Positions 42,335-54,787 of a stretch of DNA of 64,000 bases are shown here, one piece after another. A program made the position numbers and the translations under genes. The stretch is taken from positions 1,364,001-1,428,000 of the forward strand of contig JAFFSR010000344.1 in NCBI GenBank assembly GCA_017163975.1, read 5' to 3'. The notes under the pieces are model-generated. The model searched no databases. It was not told the origin of the DNA and saw only the letters and a list, made by a program, of their open reading frames with translations. The first letter of the stretch is position 1. Each line of letters opens with the position of its first letter. This stretch comes from Anastatus disparis (Eukaryota; Arthropoda; Insecta; Hymenoptera; Eupelmidae).

Positions 42335-42825
42335 AACCTGTTCGGTATCTCGAGACCGAATAAAATAGAATCACCTTGAGTAAATAAATAATTTCATCTA
42401 ACTCGTGGTCTGGTTTGTTGAGATCATTTACTTTTTTAGAATTTAGCGAAACAACAAAAAATATTTGAATAAAATTTCGCGAATTTTTCTCACAAATATT
42501 ATTACAGACAAACCATTACTTTTTCTTCGTGATGCTCTACTTGAGATTTTGTAGATTTTCTTCTAAATTTTCACATAAATTTTTCTGCCAATTTTTTTTG
42601 GAAGGAACTGCGCTGGGTAATATAAAAAACTACACTTTTTCTGGTGAAAATAAATTTATTCTAATACTTTTTTCTAAGAAAAGTTCAATAGCTTTTAAAT
42701 TTTATTCTTTCATTTTTTGAGTTTCCTAACTTTTCTTGCAAATGGAGTGATAAAATGAATTCATTATCATGTAAAATATTACAATCTATTATAAGGTTCT
42801 ACCCTCAGGGGGTTATTCTGAAACG
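42335..42825. other. No gene seen
   Basis: AT-rich sequence. The plus-strand frame at 42529-42720 has no features suggesting a protein. Confidence 0.5.
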
Positions 42826-43694
42826 ATAAGGTAAAACACCCAATTGTAGGACAGTTACGGCAGTGTAAGTATATATACTTGATTTTTATTGATATGCCAT
42901 GGGTTGTTTGCAAAATAAAATTATCTCAGTTGGATAATTAGATATTTTAAAGTATGTAAAAAGAAAAATGAACCGATTTACATTAAAAAATTTTAAATTA
43001 TCGTCTTATTTTCACATGAGTAAGAATCCCTAATTGTAGGACAGCAAATTTTACTAAACCCAAAACTAAGACAGCACTTAGACCAAAAGTAGGACTATAT
43101 AAATTCGTTTACACATAACCTTAAACAATATAATTTATTGGACAGTTACAAAGTTCTAAACATTCTAACAATATCAAAATTTTTTATAATTAATATAAGA
43201 AAGCAAAGTTAATAAAAATGAATGTAAGTTCAATTGCATGCTCTAAAATTTATTACTGATTATAATTTTTCTTGTTTAATTTTTTTCTTTATTTGTAAAG
43301 CATTAATTTTTTCTTCAAAAATTGTAATATACACATTTGTAATAATATTTTATAAATTTTAGTAACATATAAAAAGTTGCCTTAGGTTAATAACAATACG
43401 AGACAGTTAAATATTTAGTTTTAAGGTTACCTCCGAAAATCGTATTTCTTGAATGTTTAAAGTCACAATCGATATCGATTTACACACAGAGAAACATTTT
43501 ATCTCTGTTGGCACTTAAACGATATAAACTTTTGTCAATAATGGCTTTTATTTTCAATAATAAATGATTAAATAAACTACATCCTACTTCTCGGTCACTT
43601 AGTCAGCTGTTGTTGGACAGATATTGCGCTCTGTCTTACTTTCGGGAACTCTAATAAAAATTTGAAGGTATACTAAGACGAATGAAATAATAAA

Positions 43695-44957
43695 CTAGCT
43701 CGCCACAGCGGCCCAAAGGGCCGCTGTAGCTCGCACCTCGGTCTTTTCAGAGCTTCGCTTCGCTCAGCTCTGAAATGCCCTCGGGCCTTGCATCGCTTTG
43801 CAATGCAAGGCATGCAAAAAGCTCCGCTTCTTGCATATAAGGCACGACCGAAAACGCTCGCGCTTCGCGCTCACTATTTTATATTCAAAGAATATTAGAG
43901 CAAATCATTTACAACCGCGAAAGCATTAAAAGTTAATCTTATTTCTTTTTTTCATTGAATTTTTTACCGCATATTTCAACAGAAGGTTTGAATTTATTGT
44001 ATTTATTTAAAAAATCAAATTTATAATTATTTAATATTTTCTTGTGAATTAAGTTGATTGATTTCGAAAAAATTTATGTTATGTGAAAAAGACATATTTT
44101 TATTAATGTATATTTTTTAAAATTTTGGATAGGATAATCTATCAAAAGTTATAAGAAAAAAAAATTATTTTATAGTTTAGTAGCTTAAAAGTAAAGTTTT
44201 GTATAAAGTTTTTATTTGATCTGAATCATTTCGATGGGGGATAATTTAAAACAATAATACAAATAAATGTTGGCAGTTTAAAAAAAAATAGTTCGAGCTG
44301 TTTTAAAACAGTTATCCCTTCAGAGGTAAAATAAATGATTTTTTGGAAATAACTTGAAAAAAAACGAATTTTCAAAAAAAGTATATAAAATAAAATTTAT
44401 AGAAAAAAATAAGATACATCTTTTTAATATTATACATATTTTTTTTAAAATAATATTTATCAATTTATCATTAAAAAGCCTTTAATTTCAACAATTTTCA
44501 TGAATAATTTGAAAAATATTATTTTTAGAGAAAAATGTATAATATAAAAAAGATTTATTTTTTTATATCCTATAACTTTTATTAAATATACTTTTAAAAA
44601 AAAAATCGTATTTTTCAAGTTATTACCAAAAATCCATTTTTTGACCATTTAAAAGGCGCTTATTTAAAAACGCTTTCAACGATTTTTTCCAAAATAGGAA
44701 CGTTTACTTGTGTTATTATTTGAAACAATTTCCCGTTTGAATCATTCAGATCGGATAAAAACTCGTCGAGAAAATTCATAAACTTGATTTCTCACACACA
44801 TACATCCATACATACATTTTAAGTAAGCCTCGTAATAGTCTTATTTTGCTATAAAAATAAGTTTTTTATCATAAAATAACATATTTTGAAGGGTTACATT
44901 TTTCGCGATGTCGAAAATATAAGGCACTTCCGTATAGCGGTCGTGCCTAAAAAAAGA
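43695..44957 (-). mobile_element. Non-autonomous Helitron-like element
   Basis: Read on the minus strand, the 3' end has the GC-rich hairpin CAGCGGCCCTTTGGGCCGCTG without its last base (43706-43726), seven bases, then CTAG (43698-43695) followed by T, the classic Helitron terminus. The 5' end is probably TCTTTTTTTAGGCACGACCG at 44957, with the Helitron-style TC start, but the base before it is T rather than the usual A. A subterminal GGCACGACCG occurs near both ends. No Rep/helicase is present, so it is non-autonomous. The minus-strand frame at 44460-44648 is unsupported. Confidence 0.6.
43700..43880. repeat. Cluster of five GC-rich hairpins
   Basis: In succession: CAGCGGCCC/GGGCCGCTG, CAGAGCTTCGCTTCGC with AGCTCTG, CCTTGCATCG with GCAATGCAAGG, TGCAAAAAGC with CTTCTTGCA, and GCGCTTCGCGC. 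All lie within 180 bases of otherwise AT-rich DNA, at the 3' end of the Helitron-like element. Confidence 0.8.
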
Positions 44958-45342
44958 ATTATTTAAACCATAATAAAATATAAAATAATACTCATAAATG
45001 TAATCAGATTCGATACAACTAGTTATTTTATGTAGGTTACATATGAGTTATATCTATAATTAAGCAAAAACGACATTGCAATTTTACATAAAAATTAGAA
45101 AATTTAAGAAGTAATTTACAACCGGAATACACGCTTTGCATAATCATTTTTTTTTATTTTTCAGTAAACCGGTGTTTAAAAATGACTCAAACATTCGTTT
45201 TAATGAGAGTACGTAGAATCTATAAATATTTAAATGAATATTTTTTGGTATTATTTTACTGTTAAAAATTACTGCTTTTCTTTCATGTCCTACTATTAGT
45301 ATCATTTTTTGCAATGTCTTACTTTTGGGTGTTTTACCTTAT

Positions 45343-45952
45343 ACTAAAATATCGATTTATCGTTTATCGTAATAATAAATGTAAAATATTAGAAAAATTA
45401 AGCCGATATTTTTTGAATTAATAATAAACGTCTATTGAAAATCTAGTTATAAAAAATGAATTGACTATAAAAATCGTTTTAAGTGTTATTATTAACTCAT
45501 AATCGATTGATCACTATAATCCATTTTTTAACTTATAATAGCGATAAATATAAATGATTTATAATAATAATGGAATGTAATAATAATATAATAATAGTAG
45601 CATATATTTAAAATTAAATAATTATAGATAAATATTAAATATATTTCAAACAAACATATTTTATTTCCAAACATATTTCATTAGATTTAACAGTAAATAA
45701 TATAGTATAGACTATGTGATTGCAATTAGATTTTATTTACATTTTAATGAAGTTTAAAATCTTCTACAATTATGACAAAAAATAAATAATAAAATTTCAT
45801 AATTAAGATACAACTCTACTTTTTTAAATACATATCAACATGTAAAAAGTTATAATATTATTAATTTAATTAAAATTTATATTGCTCATATTAATTATAT
45901 GTTGAAAAGTAAAATTAAAAGTAATAATTTTTACTATAATTATTTAAAATAG
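45343..45952. other. No gene seen
   Basis: Very AT-rich, with no supported frames or clear repeats. Confidence 0.5.
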
Positions 45953-46330
45953 AAGGAGATTTATAACAGATAGTACACCTGTACTCATAAATATTGACTT
46001 TCTTTTTATTTTATTGCAAAATTTTAAGAAGAAAAATGCATTAGTTTGTAGCATACACCATAAAGATTATTTAGTTAAATTTTTAAATAAATTCATTCAT
46101 TATTTTTTCAGAAATTTAGATTTCTTGCACAAAATCTAAAAATTTTAATATATAATTTTGTAACCCAAAATTCTGAAAAACTAATGAATGAATTTATTTA
46201 AAAATTCAACTGAATAATCCTCAGGATAAATACTACTAGCTAATGCATTTCTTTTTCTTGAGTTTTGCAATAAAATGAAAAGATAGGCCAAATTTATGAA
46301 TACAGGTGTAGTGTCCATTTTACATTCCCT
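45953..46330. mobile_element. Palindromic MITE, copy 1
   Basis: The ends AAGGAGATTTATAACAG (poorly conserved) and GTGTAGTGTCCATTTTACAT with TCCCTT match copy 2 at 50392-50764. The two halves pair around a centre near 46140, with ATTCATTCATTA versus TAATGAATGAAT as the clearest block. Noncoding, about 370 bp. Confidence 0.7.
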
Positions 46331-46727
46331 TAATCACGATTTGTTCTTGGGTGTTTGAACTATTTATTTTTTAAAAGACCTAAAAAATAAATAGTTCAAA
46401 TATCTAAAAACAAGATGTAGTTAATTTTTATTTTTAATGATTATTGTAAACAATATATTCATTGCAATAATTATAAAATAAGACTTTTTTAATAAATACA
46501 TGTAATATTAAATTTTTTTATTCAATAATTGATTCAAGTAAATTAATACACAAATTATAGAATAATTTTATGAAATATTAATATTTTAATAAATTTTTAC
46601 ATAATTAAGATTTTAATATATTTATTCAAAATTATAAAATTTAAATTATAGAAGTAAAATTAATACTACACGATTCACAAATATTCCACTTATTATATTA
46701 TTACTATTTTACGATAAAAGAAAACGC
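46331..46727. other. AT-rich, short palindrome, no gene
   Basis: A small inverted repeat lies near 46355-46395 (AACTATTTATTTTTTA versus TAAAAAATAAATAGTT). Otherwise nothing. Confidence 0.5.
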
Positions 46728-48851
46728 GATAAACATCCCCAGCGGAAAAAATAAATGAAACACTTGAAATCATTCGAAAAGTTTTAGAAGTAATCAGAAA
46801 GAAAATGAGGGAAACTGAAAGAAACAGTAAGAATTGAAACTGGTTGGAGAGACTTTGGTAAAATTGGGACGAGACATTCAAAGTATTCAAGTTTGTTTCC
46901 GCTTTTTTTGGTATATTTCATTTATTTTCATTTCTTTTCATTTTTTTACAAAATATCTTAGATTCTTTCCATAATTAAACATTTATTTTCTGTAAATATT
47001 CAGAATATTTCGGAGTCTCTCGGAAATTTTCGGATGGCTTCAAAATTTTTCAAAATTTCTTAGAAGTTTCCAATTTTTCTTAGAACTTTATGAATTTTTT
47101 CATATTTTTCCAGAATCTTTTAGAAATATTAATTAAAATAATCAGAATATTTTAGAGTATTTTAATTAATTTCTAATTTTTTCCAAACTTTTCAAATTTT
47201 TCCAAAAGTTATCCCTATTTTTTTGAAGTTTTTGGATTTATTCCAATTATTTAAGTATTTCAATTAGATTATTAAAAAATTTGTAAAAAAATTGTTAGAA
47301 ATTTTCAGAAACTCTCGAAAACCCTCGGAAATTTTCGGAAATTTTCGGAAAAATTCGAAAACATTCCGAATCTTACCAAAACTTTTTAAATTTTACGAAT
47401 AATATTAGAAAATAACATTTATTGATAATAATAATTTGAAATATGTTAAATAATTTAATATTTCAGTATTTAAAATTCGACTTAATCAAAAATTTCAAGC
47501 TAAAAACTCGATTTTGAGCCCACTTAAGAGGAGGTCACGTATCTCTGTCCTTTTCTAATAAAAAAAATGATTTTTTTACAAAAACTAATAACTTTAGCAA
47601 AAAATGAAAAGAAAGCCGCATCTCGTATTGAGAAAAGCAATATTTTCTTTGATAAGAAAGAATTAATTTTATTGCTTCGTTTTCAAGAAAACCTTGAAAA
47701 ACTTAAATCATAGAGGTTAGGGTGGACAATTTGGTTTTTCAAGGTTTTCTTGAGAACGAAGCAATAAAATTAATTTTTTCTTATCAAAGAAAATAATGCT
47801 TTTTCTGATACAAGAAGCGGCTTTCTCTTTATTTTTTGCTAAAGTTATTAGTCGTTGTAAAAAAATCATTTCTTTGATTAGAAAAGGACAGAGATACGTG
47901 ACCTCCTCTTAAAAAAGGAATCGAGCTTGAAATTGTAGACTGGGAAATCGTTAATACTCAACTATTTCAACAGACATTTTTTTGTTAAACAAACATATCA
48001 CAAAACTATGATCTAGAAAATTATTTTTATTATAAATTAATTTTACAAATAAAGTTTTGTTTATATATACATAAAAAATGAAATTTTTGTTTTTTAACTT
48101 AAATTTATGTTTTTTAACGTCCACAATAGCATATCTGAAAACTTTAACCTCCTCTTTTAAATAAAGTTAGAATTTGCTGTGTAATAAAACTTTGTAATAA
48201 AACCGAAACAGATAGAGACAAACTGAAAAAATCGGAATTTGTATGACATCTAATTTCTTCCATATTTACTTTTAACATTGAATAAAATGAAAAATACCGA
48301 AAACTTGTAATAATTTTAAAACAAATTCAAAATGTTCCAATTATTTTATAATTTTACAAAAATTTTCCGTATGTTTCATTTTGTTTCAGTTTTCACAATT
48401 CATTACTTATTTCCAAATTTAAAATGAAATAATCTGATTAATTACAAGAGTTTTGGAAATATTCAGAAACAAACTGAATTAGTTTAAGGAAAAATGAAAT
48501 AAAATGAAACAAACTGAAATTAAATGAAAGAAAACGAGAGAAATGAAAACGAATAGAAAGAAACTGAAACCAAAAGAATGAAACTGAAACAGTTTAAAAA
48601 AATTAAAATAAATTAAAAAAAAACTAAAATGAACCAAAATGATTATGACAGCTGATTTTTCTATATCCACTTAGAAAATGATATAAAATGAGACATTCAG
48701 AAAACTTCCGAAAATTTCTGAAACAGTTTAAAATGTACCAATTGTTTCGTCCCAATTTTTACAAGAACTTTCCGTTTCTTTCAGTTTCTTTCAGTTTCTT
48801 TCAGAAATTTTCAATTAATTTCGTTTATTTTTTCCGCTGGGGATATTTATC
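46728..48851. mobile_element. TIR element, GATAAACATCCCCAGCGG termini, 2.1 kb
   Basis: Left end GATAAACATCCCCAGCGG at 46728, right end CCGCTGGGGATATTTATC ending at 48851. Inside the ends, GAAACTGAAAGAAAC units on the left pair with GTTTCTTTCAGTTTC units on the right. Short TTTTCGGAAATTTTCGG-type repeats fill 46980-47400. No transposase. It contains a nested 390-bp palindrome. Frames at 46693-46890, 48479-48670 and 48688-48942 translate these repeats. Confidence 0.7.
47524..47913. mobile_element. Nested palindrome, 390 bp
   Basis: TTAAGAGGAGGTCACGTATC at the left is matched inverted by GATACGTGACCTCCTCTTAA at the right. The arms pair almost completely to a centre near 47720. This is a near-perfect foldback element inside the 46728-48851 element. 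Confidence 0.8.
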
Positions 48852-50391
48852 ATTTCGGAATAACCTCCCAGTTCTTTCTGTTGTAACAATAAATTTTTGC
48901 GAAACTTATTGCAATATATTTCTTAAAAATATACTTCTCTAAATATACTCGACTATTTACGAACTTTCCGGTATTTGAATTATTCAAATAAACGATTAAC
49001 ACTATTTGTGTGTGTGTGTGTGTGTGTATGTGTGTTGTGTCTAACCAGTTTAAGATATATAAAGAGGATCTTGATCGTTGTTAGGTAGTAAAGGCGTTTG
49101 GTACGACACGGTTGAATTAGTCCCAGTCTTTTGATGTAAACTAAAATACTTCTAAAGGCAGAGGGTCTTAAAAGTAAATCTGTTCAAAGTGAATATCAGT
49201 AGTATAAAGCTGTTGTGCGTTGTCTGTATATCATTGTACACCAATGACCAATTATAGATTTTATCCGATGAGCATCCAAGTAGTAATCATTCGGCCGTAT
49301 GTGAAAGAAGAAAGAAATGAAGCGAAAACTCAGAGCAGCAAAGATACGTCAGCTGCTTTTAATTCTTTATTTTAAATAATAAAATTAATATTTGAAAATA
49401 CTTAGAGGTCTTTTAATTTTCTTTTTTGTCGATAAAATATTTATATTTTGCAATATTAAAAATTATGAGTTCTTATCAATAATCACAATAGCATTTTCAT
49501 GCGTTACAGCAGAATATAATGTTGTTAAAAGTGAAGAGAGATATAAGTATCTACGTTTTTATCACAAACATCTCACCATTTAATTTTGTGGATTTCAGAT
49601 AACTGACTCTATTTATGATTCTTCTGTTACGTCATAAACGTATCTTTTTTATTAACATTGGTAAATCAAAATTCCTCAGTTATTGAACAGTCGCATTATT
49701 TCATTATTAAGTGAAATTAAGTAGATCATAAGAAAAGAATCGAAACGTATATTTCGAAATTACCAAATGAATCCTAAAAACCATTACAAAACATATTATC
49801 AAAATTTAAGTAAATTTATAAATAAAAATTGATAGCAAATATGAGTATAAAAACCAAATTGAAACCATTGAATACAAAAATTATCCCGGGTTTCTTATTG
49901 GTAACAAGTTTACACTGCTCGTAAGTTCTTATATTTCAAAAGAAATTGCTAATACTACATATACATATATCTATTATTAAAATATATACGCGTATATAAA
50001 TCTATTATATTAAAAGTGTTAAGAAAGATATTAATAAACCTCAAGGATGTATATATTTACATATCGTGTCTATTCATTTGTCTGCCTGTACCCAGCATCA
50101 ATCTATTTAAAGGAGCACTAAAAGGTAAGAATAAATTATAATATATATATTCATATTCAAATCATCAAATTATCTTTAATAATTATCCAATAGTGAGAGC
50201 GATCCCACTTAGTCAAATATTGGTGGAGCTTTTTCCACCACTAGATTACATACATCTTCTTATTATATTTATGTTAGTTAACTTTCACTAATTTGATATT
50301 AACTTAAACATTTTAAAATAAATTAAATTCATGTAATCAAACGTATTAAGTTTAATATTTAATTCAATATATACAAATCGAAATTATTTAA
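48852..50391. other. No gene; GT microsatellite and a TATA-like stretch
   Basis: A (GT)n run lies at 49008-49035. ATATATAAAGAGG at about 49054 could be a promoter remnant. A TGGTGGAGC/TTTCCACCA inverted motif is near 50220-50242. The plus-strand frame at 49392-49583 is unsupported. It might contain retroelement noncoding remnants, but I cannot show this. Confidence 0.4.
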
Positions 50392-50764
50392 GGGGATGTA
50401 AAATGGACACTATACCTGATTCATAAATATTCACTATCTTTACATTTTATCGCAAATTTTTCAACAAAAAAATGTATTAGCTTGTAGTATGTACCATGAA
50501 GATTATTCGGTTAAATTTTTAAATAGATTCATTCATTAGCTATTGAGAATTTTGGGTTCCAAAATTATTTAGTAACATTTTTCAATTTTGTACAGGAATC
50601 CAAACATCTTAAAAACTAATGAACGAATTTATTTGAAAATTTATCTAAATAATCATCATGGTACATACGAAAAGCTAATGCATTTCTTTTCTGGAAATTC
50701 AGCAATAAAATGGAAAGGAAGCTAATATCTATAAGTACAAGTGTAGTGTCCGTTTTACATCTCC
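50392..50764. mobile_element. Palindromic MITE, copy 2
   Basis: Left end GGGGATGTAAAATGGACAC, right end GTGTCCGTTTTACATCTCC. The arms pair around a centre near 50575. It is the better-preserved relative of the copy at 45953-46330, in which the same internal landmarks occur (AAATTTTTAAATAGATTCAT and GCTAATGCATTTCTTTT). Confidence 0.75.
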
Positions 50765-51825
50765 ATCTATCTATAAATTATCAATCAACTCAATATATAC
50801 ATTTACTAAATCCTTCATTTCATTTAGTCCTGGGAAAGCCAGGACCTAACATTTTGATTCCGGTACAAATTTTTGATTGAAGGATCGTATTGGATATATT
50901 AAAGGATAATCATAGAAAATTTATAATTCTTTACCTATTTCTAAAGTGCATAAAAATATATTCAAAGGGCTTATAATAAATACAGTGTTCAAAAGTGTGT
51001 TAATAAACCGCTAAGTGCGTCAAATAAAATATTATATATTAAAGGCACAAATTAAATAAATATACATTAAATAAATTATTAAACGCAAAGTGCATTTTTA
51101 AAAGCGAATAGCGTCTTTGAAAATAAAAATATTAAATGTGAAATGTATTATCAAATACGAATAGCGTCATTGAAAATAAAATATTGAACGCGAAATGTAT
51201 TATCAAATACGAATAGTGTTAAAAATATTAAACATGAAGTATATTATTAAATATGAATAGTGTTATTAAAAATAAAAATATTATACAAATAAAATTAATA
51301 TATTATACGCAAAGTGTGTAATTGCAATAATTTCTATATACGCGAAAGTGTGCGATTAAAAATCAAATAAATAATACAATTCACATAAAAATTGTCAATA
51401 AAAATAAGATTATTAATAAATAAACCTATACATCAATTATTTTTAGCAAGAATAATCATAAAATTATTTTTTTAATGAGAAATCAAGTAAAAATTACAAA
51501 TTCTTGTATAAACTGATTTCAAATAATATTATTTATTTAGTGCATTGAGAAATTACAACATATATCAATAATTTTCGCATAATAATTTAATTTGAAAAGT
51601 GAAATAAGTTTCAAGTTCGCGGTCAATAAAAGAAATAAAAAGAAAAGCTGACTAAACAGTAAACATTCAATATCATTTAAAATATTGAGTTTTAATAATA
51701 TATATAAGCTTTTTTGAACATAAATGTTATATTTACAAAGGTTATTAATATATTTTGTAATTATATAACTCGTAGATTATAATATTTTACACTTTGTACA
51801 TTTTTATTTGATATAAAAGTTCTTT
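50765..51825. other. AT-rich, 60-bp tandem repeat at 51085-51290, no gene
   Basis: From 51085 to 51290 a unit with GTATTATCAAATACGAATAG and a following AAAATAAAAATATTAAACG is repeated about four times at 55 to 65 bases. GTCCTGGGAAAGCCAGGAC near 50827-50845 is a short hairpin. Otherwise nothing. Confidence 0.6.
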
Positions 51826-52795
51826 TTTTTTATTTTTTTTTTATTTCACTTTCTTTTTCTTTTTTCATTCTGGTATTACGCTGCACTTTAATCCTTATGA
51901 ATTCTTCTATATATATCTTGTTTTGTTTTATTTTGTTATTTTATCTTCTTTATCTTTGTTTATCTCTTCTTTTTCTTTTGCTATTTTCTTTTTCCATTTT
52001 ATACTTTTTATGTAAGCTATTCCACTTCCATCTGATTTGAGTACTTTTTCTATACTTTTTTTGTTTTTTGTTAGCTTTACATTCTTCAAATAAATGTTTT
52101 CCGGTATCTTTTTTGATTTTACACAATATACATCTTCTTTCTTTTTCACTAAGGTAAAATCTATTTTCTAGAAATTCTCCTCCTGTTCCGTATTTTGCTA
52201 TTGTTCGTATGTAATATCCTTTTTGTAGGTATTCTGATACAGTATCTTCTTTCCAGCTATTTCTTAAGTATTCTTTTAGTTCCTTGGTGAATTCAGATTC
52301 TTCAATTTTCTGCAGATCTTCTGCTGTTATTTGCTGTATATTTTTTTCTTTCATTTTGTCACTGATTTTTTGTCCTTTTCTTCTCCATACCTCAAAACCT
52401 TCTTCTTTTATGTTTAGTTTCTGTAATGCTTTATGCTTTTCTGCAACATATTTTGATTTTATTTGATTTGTTCCAATATTTTTTTTCCATACGACATTTC
52501 TAATGTCTTCAGCTTCTAGATTTTTTATTTTTTCTTCATATTTTGCTGCCCTCATTCTTGTTTCACATACCATCATGCTTGTTTTTGTTTCTCTTTTAAT
52601 TACATAGTCAGGTGTGTTTCTATATAATTGTAACACTCATTTTATATACTTTTTTTGTAGTACTTCTAAGAAGTCATGTCACTTTCAGCCCCATATTTCT
52701 ACATCATATAAGGCTACGCTTTTTACCATTACTTTAAATATTCTTATTCTTCGCTCCCAATCATTTTCAAAAAGTCTTTTTCCTACACCCTATAT
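51826..52795 (-). pseudogene. Non-LTR retrotransposon ORF2 C-terminus and 3' tail
   Basis: Minus-strand frames read WERRIRIFKVMVKSVALYDV then EIWG near 52740-52690, stops, then LQLYRNTPDYVIKRETKTSM in the frame 52636-51950. This ends in RFYLSEKERRCILCKIKKDT, GKHLFEEC, a CCHC-type C-terminal motif. That is the region downstream of RT in a family common in hymenopteran genomes. An A-rich tail (plus-strand T-run at 51826-51850) marks the 3' end. It is 5'-truncated and abuts the Polinton capsid gene at about 52795. Confidence 0.7.
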
Positions 52796-53745
52796 TTTAG
52801 AGAGATCGGGTGTTAGATCAAATGCAAACAGACAATAACCTCTAGAATAATCTATTCGAGTAAGAGCAAGAGACTCGTTAAGGACATGTATCCCAGTACC
52901 GAAAAATAATGTATGATAAGCCTCTACATATTGAGGGTTATTACCTGTAAATTTAGACTGTAGAGGTTTACTCATTATCTGTATACCATCAATGTAGAGA
53001 GAGAGATAATTAATAGAGAAATGTTGAAAGTTGAATGAATTAAATCTTCGGTTACCATTAAACGATCTGTTGTCAACAAAACCAATGATAATTCTTTTGG
53101 GCAGCTGACCTAAAATAACGTTGTCGAGTGTATCTCCGAGAATGCCTCTATGCATAGTAAATGATTTAATTTCAACACGTGTAATAGGATATTTTGCAGT
53201 TACCTTTGATAAAGCATTAGCATGAGCTAATAATATCCCAGGACTAATTTTTACACGACGAATCAATGATGCTTCTTTAATACTGACGGCAAAAGTGTCA
53301 TTTTCTGCAAAATCCATTAGGCAGAAAGTGTCTTTGTTTAGTACAAGACGTACGCGTACTTCCACACCGTTTAATAAAAATTCATTCTGGTTAAAAATAT
53401 CGCAATGTAAATGACCGATTGAATCAACAGTACCCGCATTACCCGTATAGTATTGACGGTTTAAAAGTCCCAAGTTAGCTTCTGGGGCATCGCGATTCAA
53501 ATTGGGTAAGCCTTCCATTTTTCCAGGAGTATCCAGGTACCATAACGATGTAGTCAAGTGCGAGTTCATTGCACCAGTTGAGTAATTTAACAAGGTTTTA
53601 ATATAAGCTCTGTATGGATATGCATTATTTGGCGGAGAAATGAGTTTTTAATTAAAAAATACATCGATTTGGTTAAAAAGCGAATGAAGAAAATTATTTA
53701 CCGGACCCACTTCTCAGCAGCGATATTTGGTAAAATTTGTACGCG
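52790..53745 (-). pseudogene. Polinton/Maverick major capsid protein, truncated
   Basis: The minus-strand open frame 53593-52790 reads YYTGNAGTVDSIGHLHCDIF, LNKDTFCLMDFAENDTF, SPGILLAHANALSKVTAKYP, LPKRIIIGFVDNRSFNGNRR and GYCLFAFDLTPDLSKI. I recognise the double-jelly-roll major capsid protein of Polintons. Upstream in the same frame, VNNFLHSLFNQIDVFF, a stop, then YPYRAYIKTLL extends it to about 53745. The N-terminal part is missing, one stop lies at the upstream junction, and the last residues are cut by the non-LTR insertion at 52795. The protein would form the icosahedral shell. It directly follows the packaging ATPase relic. Confidence 0.85.
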
Positions 53746-54468
53746 AATCTTGGCCATAGCTGCTCGTATACTGCGTCGATTCGTCTTGTTGACGCTTGTT
53801 TTATATCTTTAGCGTAGATTTGAATGATATTTCAGTAAATAGGCATACTGAACTCTATCGGGAAATACACAAGTTCTAAAACAATATTCATCATTTGTAC
53901 TTTGTTTCATGTCCAAGAAAAGATAACCATGTGGTACACGTGTACTGTCTAAATAGGCTTCTTGCAGGAATTTCGGATCATCGGGGTATACTTGTCGCTC
54001 AAGATACTGAATTTGAGCACGATCTCAGGGGTTTTTAAAAATTACAATGTAATTCGCGTTCAATGAAATATCTCTTTGACCACTACCTTTGTGAAATAAA
54101 TTTTGAGTGATGAAAATAACACTAATATTCTTATGGTGGCTACCTTTTAAAAATAAATCTAGAATAGTATTGTTGGAAGATTCACGCATCAAATCATCGA
54201 TAATTATTAATTTTTTCTTTTCATTATCGTATGAATAATCCGAGTTGTGTGGTAAACCTTCGTGAAATTCTATAACCTGCTGACTTGGTATTTTCAAATC
54301 GTTTTTGTATGTTTCTTGCCACTCGGCGTAATAAAATAATATTCTGTCAAATGTTACATCGCAGATACGAGGGAGGTTTGCGAGAAATCGCTTTACAAAT
54401 ACCGTTTTACCACACCCCGTAGGAACGCTTACGATACACGTAAACGGGTGTCTGAAACATGTATACAT
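53746..54468 (-). pseudogene. Polinton FtsK/HerA-type packaging ATPase, one nonsense mutation
   Basis: The frame 54468-54025 carries Walker A VPTGCGKTVFVKRFL and Walker B KLIIIDDLMRESSNN, then VIFITQNLFHKGSGQRDISL and ends at KNP with TGA. The same frame continues beyond the stop with AQIQYLERQVYPDDPKFLQE and HGYLFLDMKQSTNDEYCFRT to about 53800, so a single nonsense change splits an otherwise intact domain. The enzyme would pump genomic DNA into capsids. It lies between polymerase B and capsid on the same strand. The segments after it lead straight into mid-capsid sequence, so the protease and minor capsid genes expected nearby have been lost. Confidence 0.85.
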
Positions 54469-54596
54469 CTCGTTATCTTTTCACTTACTACCATTTTGAC
54501 AATGATGATGGCTGTATTTAACTAGTAAACAAGAAAACACACACGTTTCATCAGCTAATTTCGCGTGTATTTAAAAATCAGCCGCTTCACGCGGTG

Positions 54597-54633
54597 GAGA
54601 CACGCGTGATAATCAGCTGATTTCGCGTGTCTC
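54597..54633. repeat. Hairpin between polymerase B and ATPase relics
   Basis: GAGACACGCG at 54597-54606 pairs with CGCGTGTCTC at 54624-54633. The loop includes TCAGCTGA, itself a palindrome, and a near-direct copy (TCAGCTAATTTCGCGTGT) lies at 54551. It is GC-richer than its surroundings and sits in the intergenic region, so a promoter, terminator or processing role is possible. Confidence 0.6.
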
Positions 54634-54787
54634 TCGATGATATTATTATTATTATTTTAAAATTATAATTTATAATTGAAAATTTTTTTGAATAAGAGTA
54701 AAGGTTGAATAAAAAATAAAATTTTATTCAATGTTTTTATTTACAATAAAATATATACATATTTTTCATGATTACATAAAATATTGC

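Larger units (their letters stand above)
42826..45342. mobile_element. TIR element, ATAAGGTAAAACACCCAA termini, 2.5 kb
   Basis: ATAAGGTAAAACACCCAA at 42826-42843 is repeated inverted at 45325-45342. Just inside both ends, GTAGGACAG, AAGTAGGAC or GTAAGACA motifs recur (42845, 43035, 43090, 45290, 45315). No transposase is visible. The interior contains a Helitron-like segment (43695-44957), which probably inserted later. Confidence 0.6.

Noticed and set aside
49054..50242. A second LTR retroelement between 49 and 51 kb
   Set aside because: A TATA-like stretch and a TGGTGGAGC/TTTCCACCA motif are present, but no terminal repeats or coding motifs could be found.
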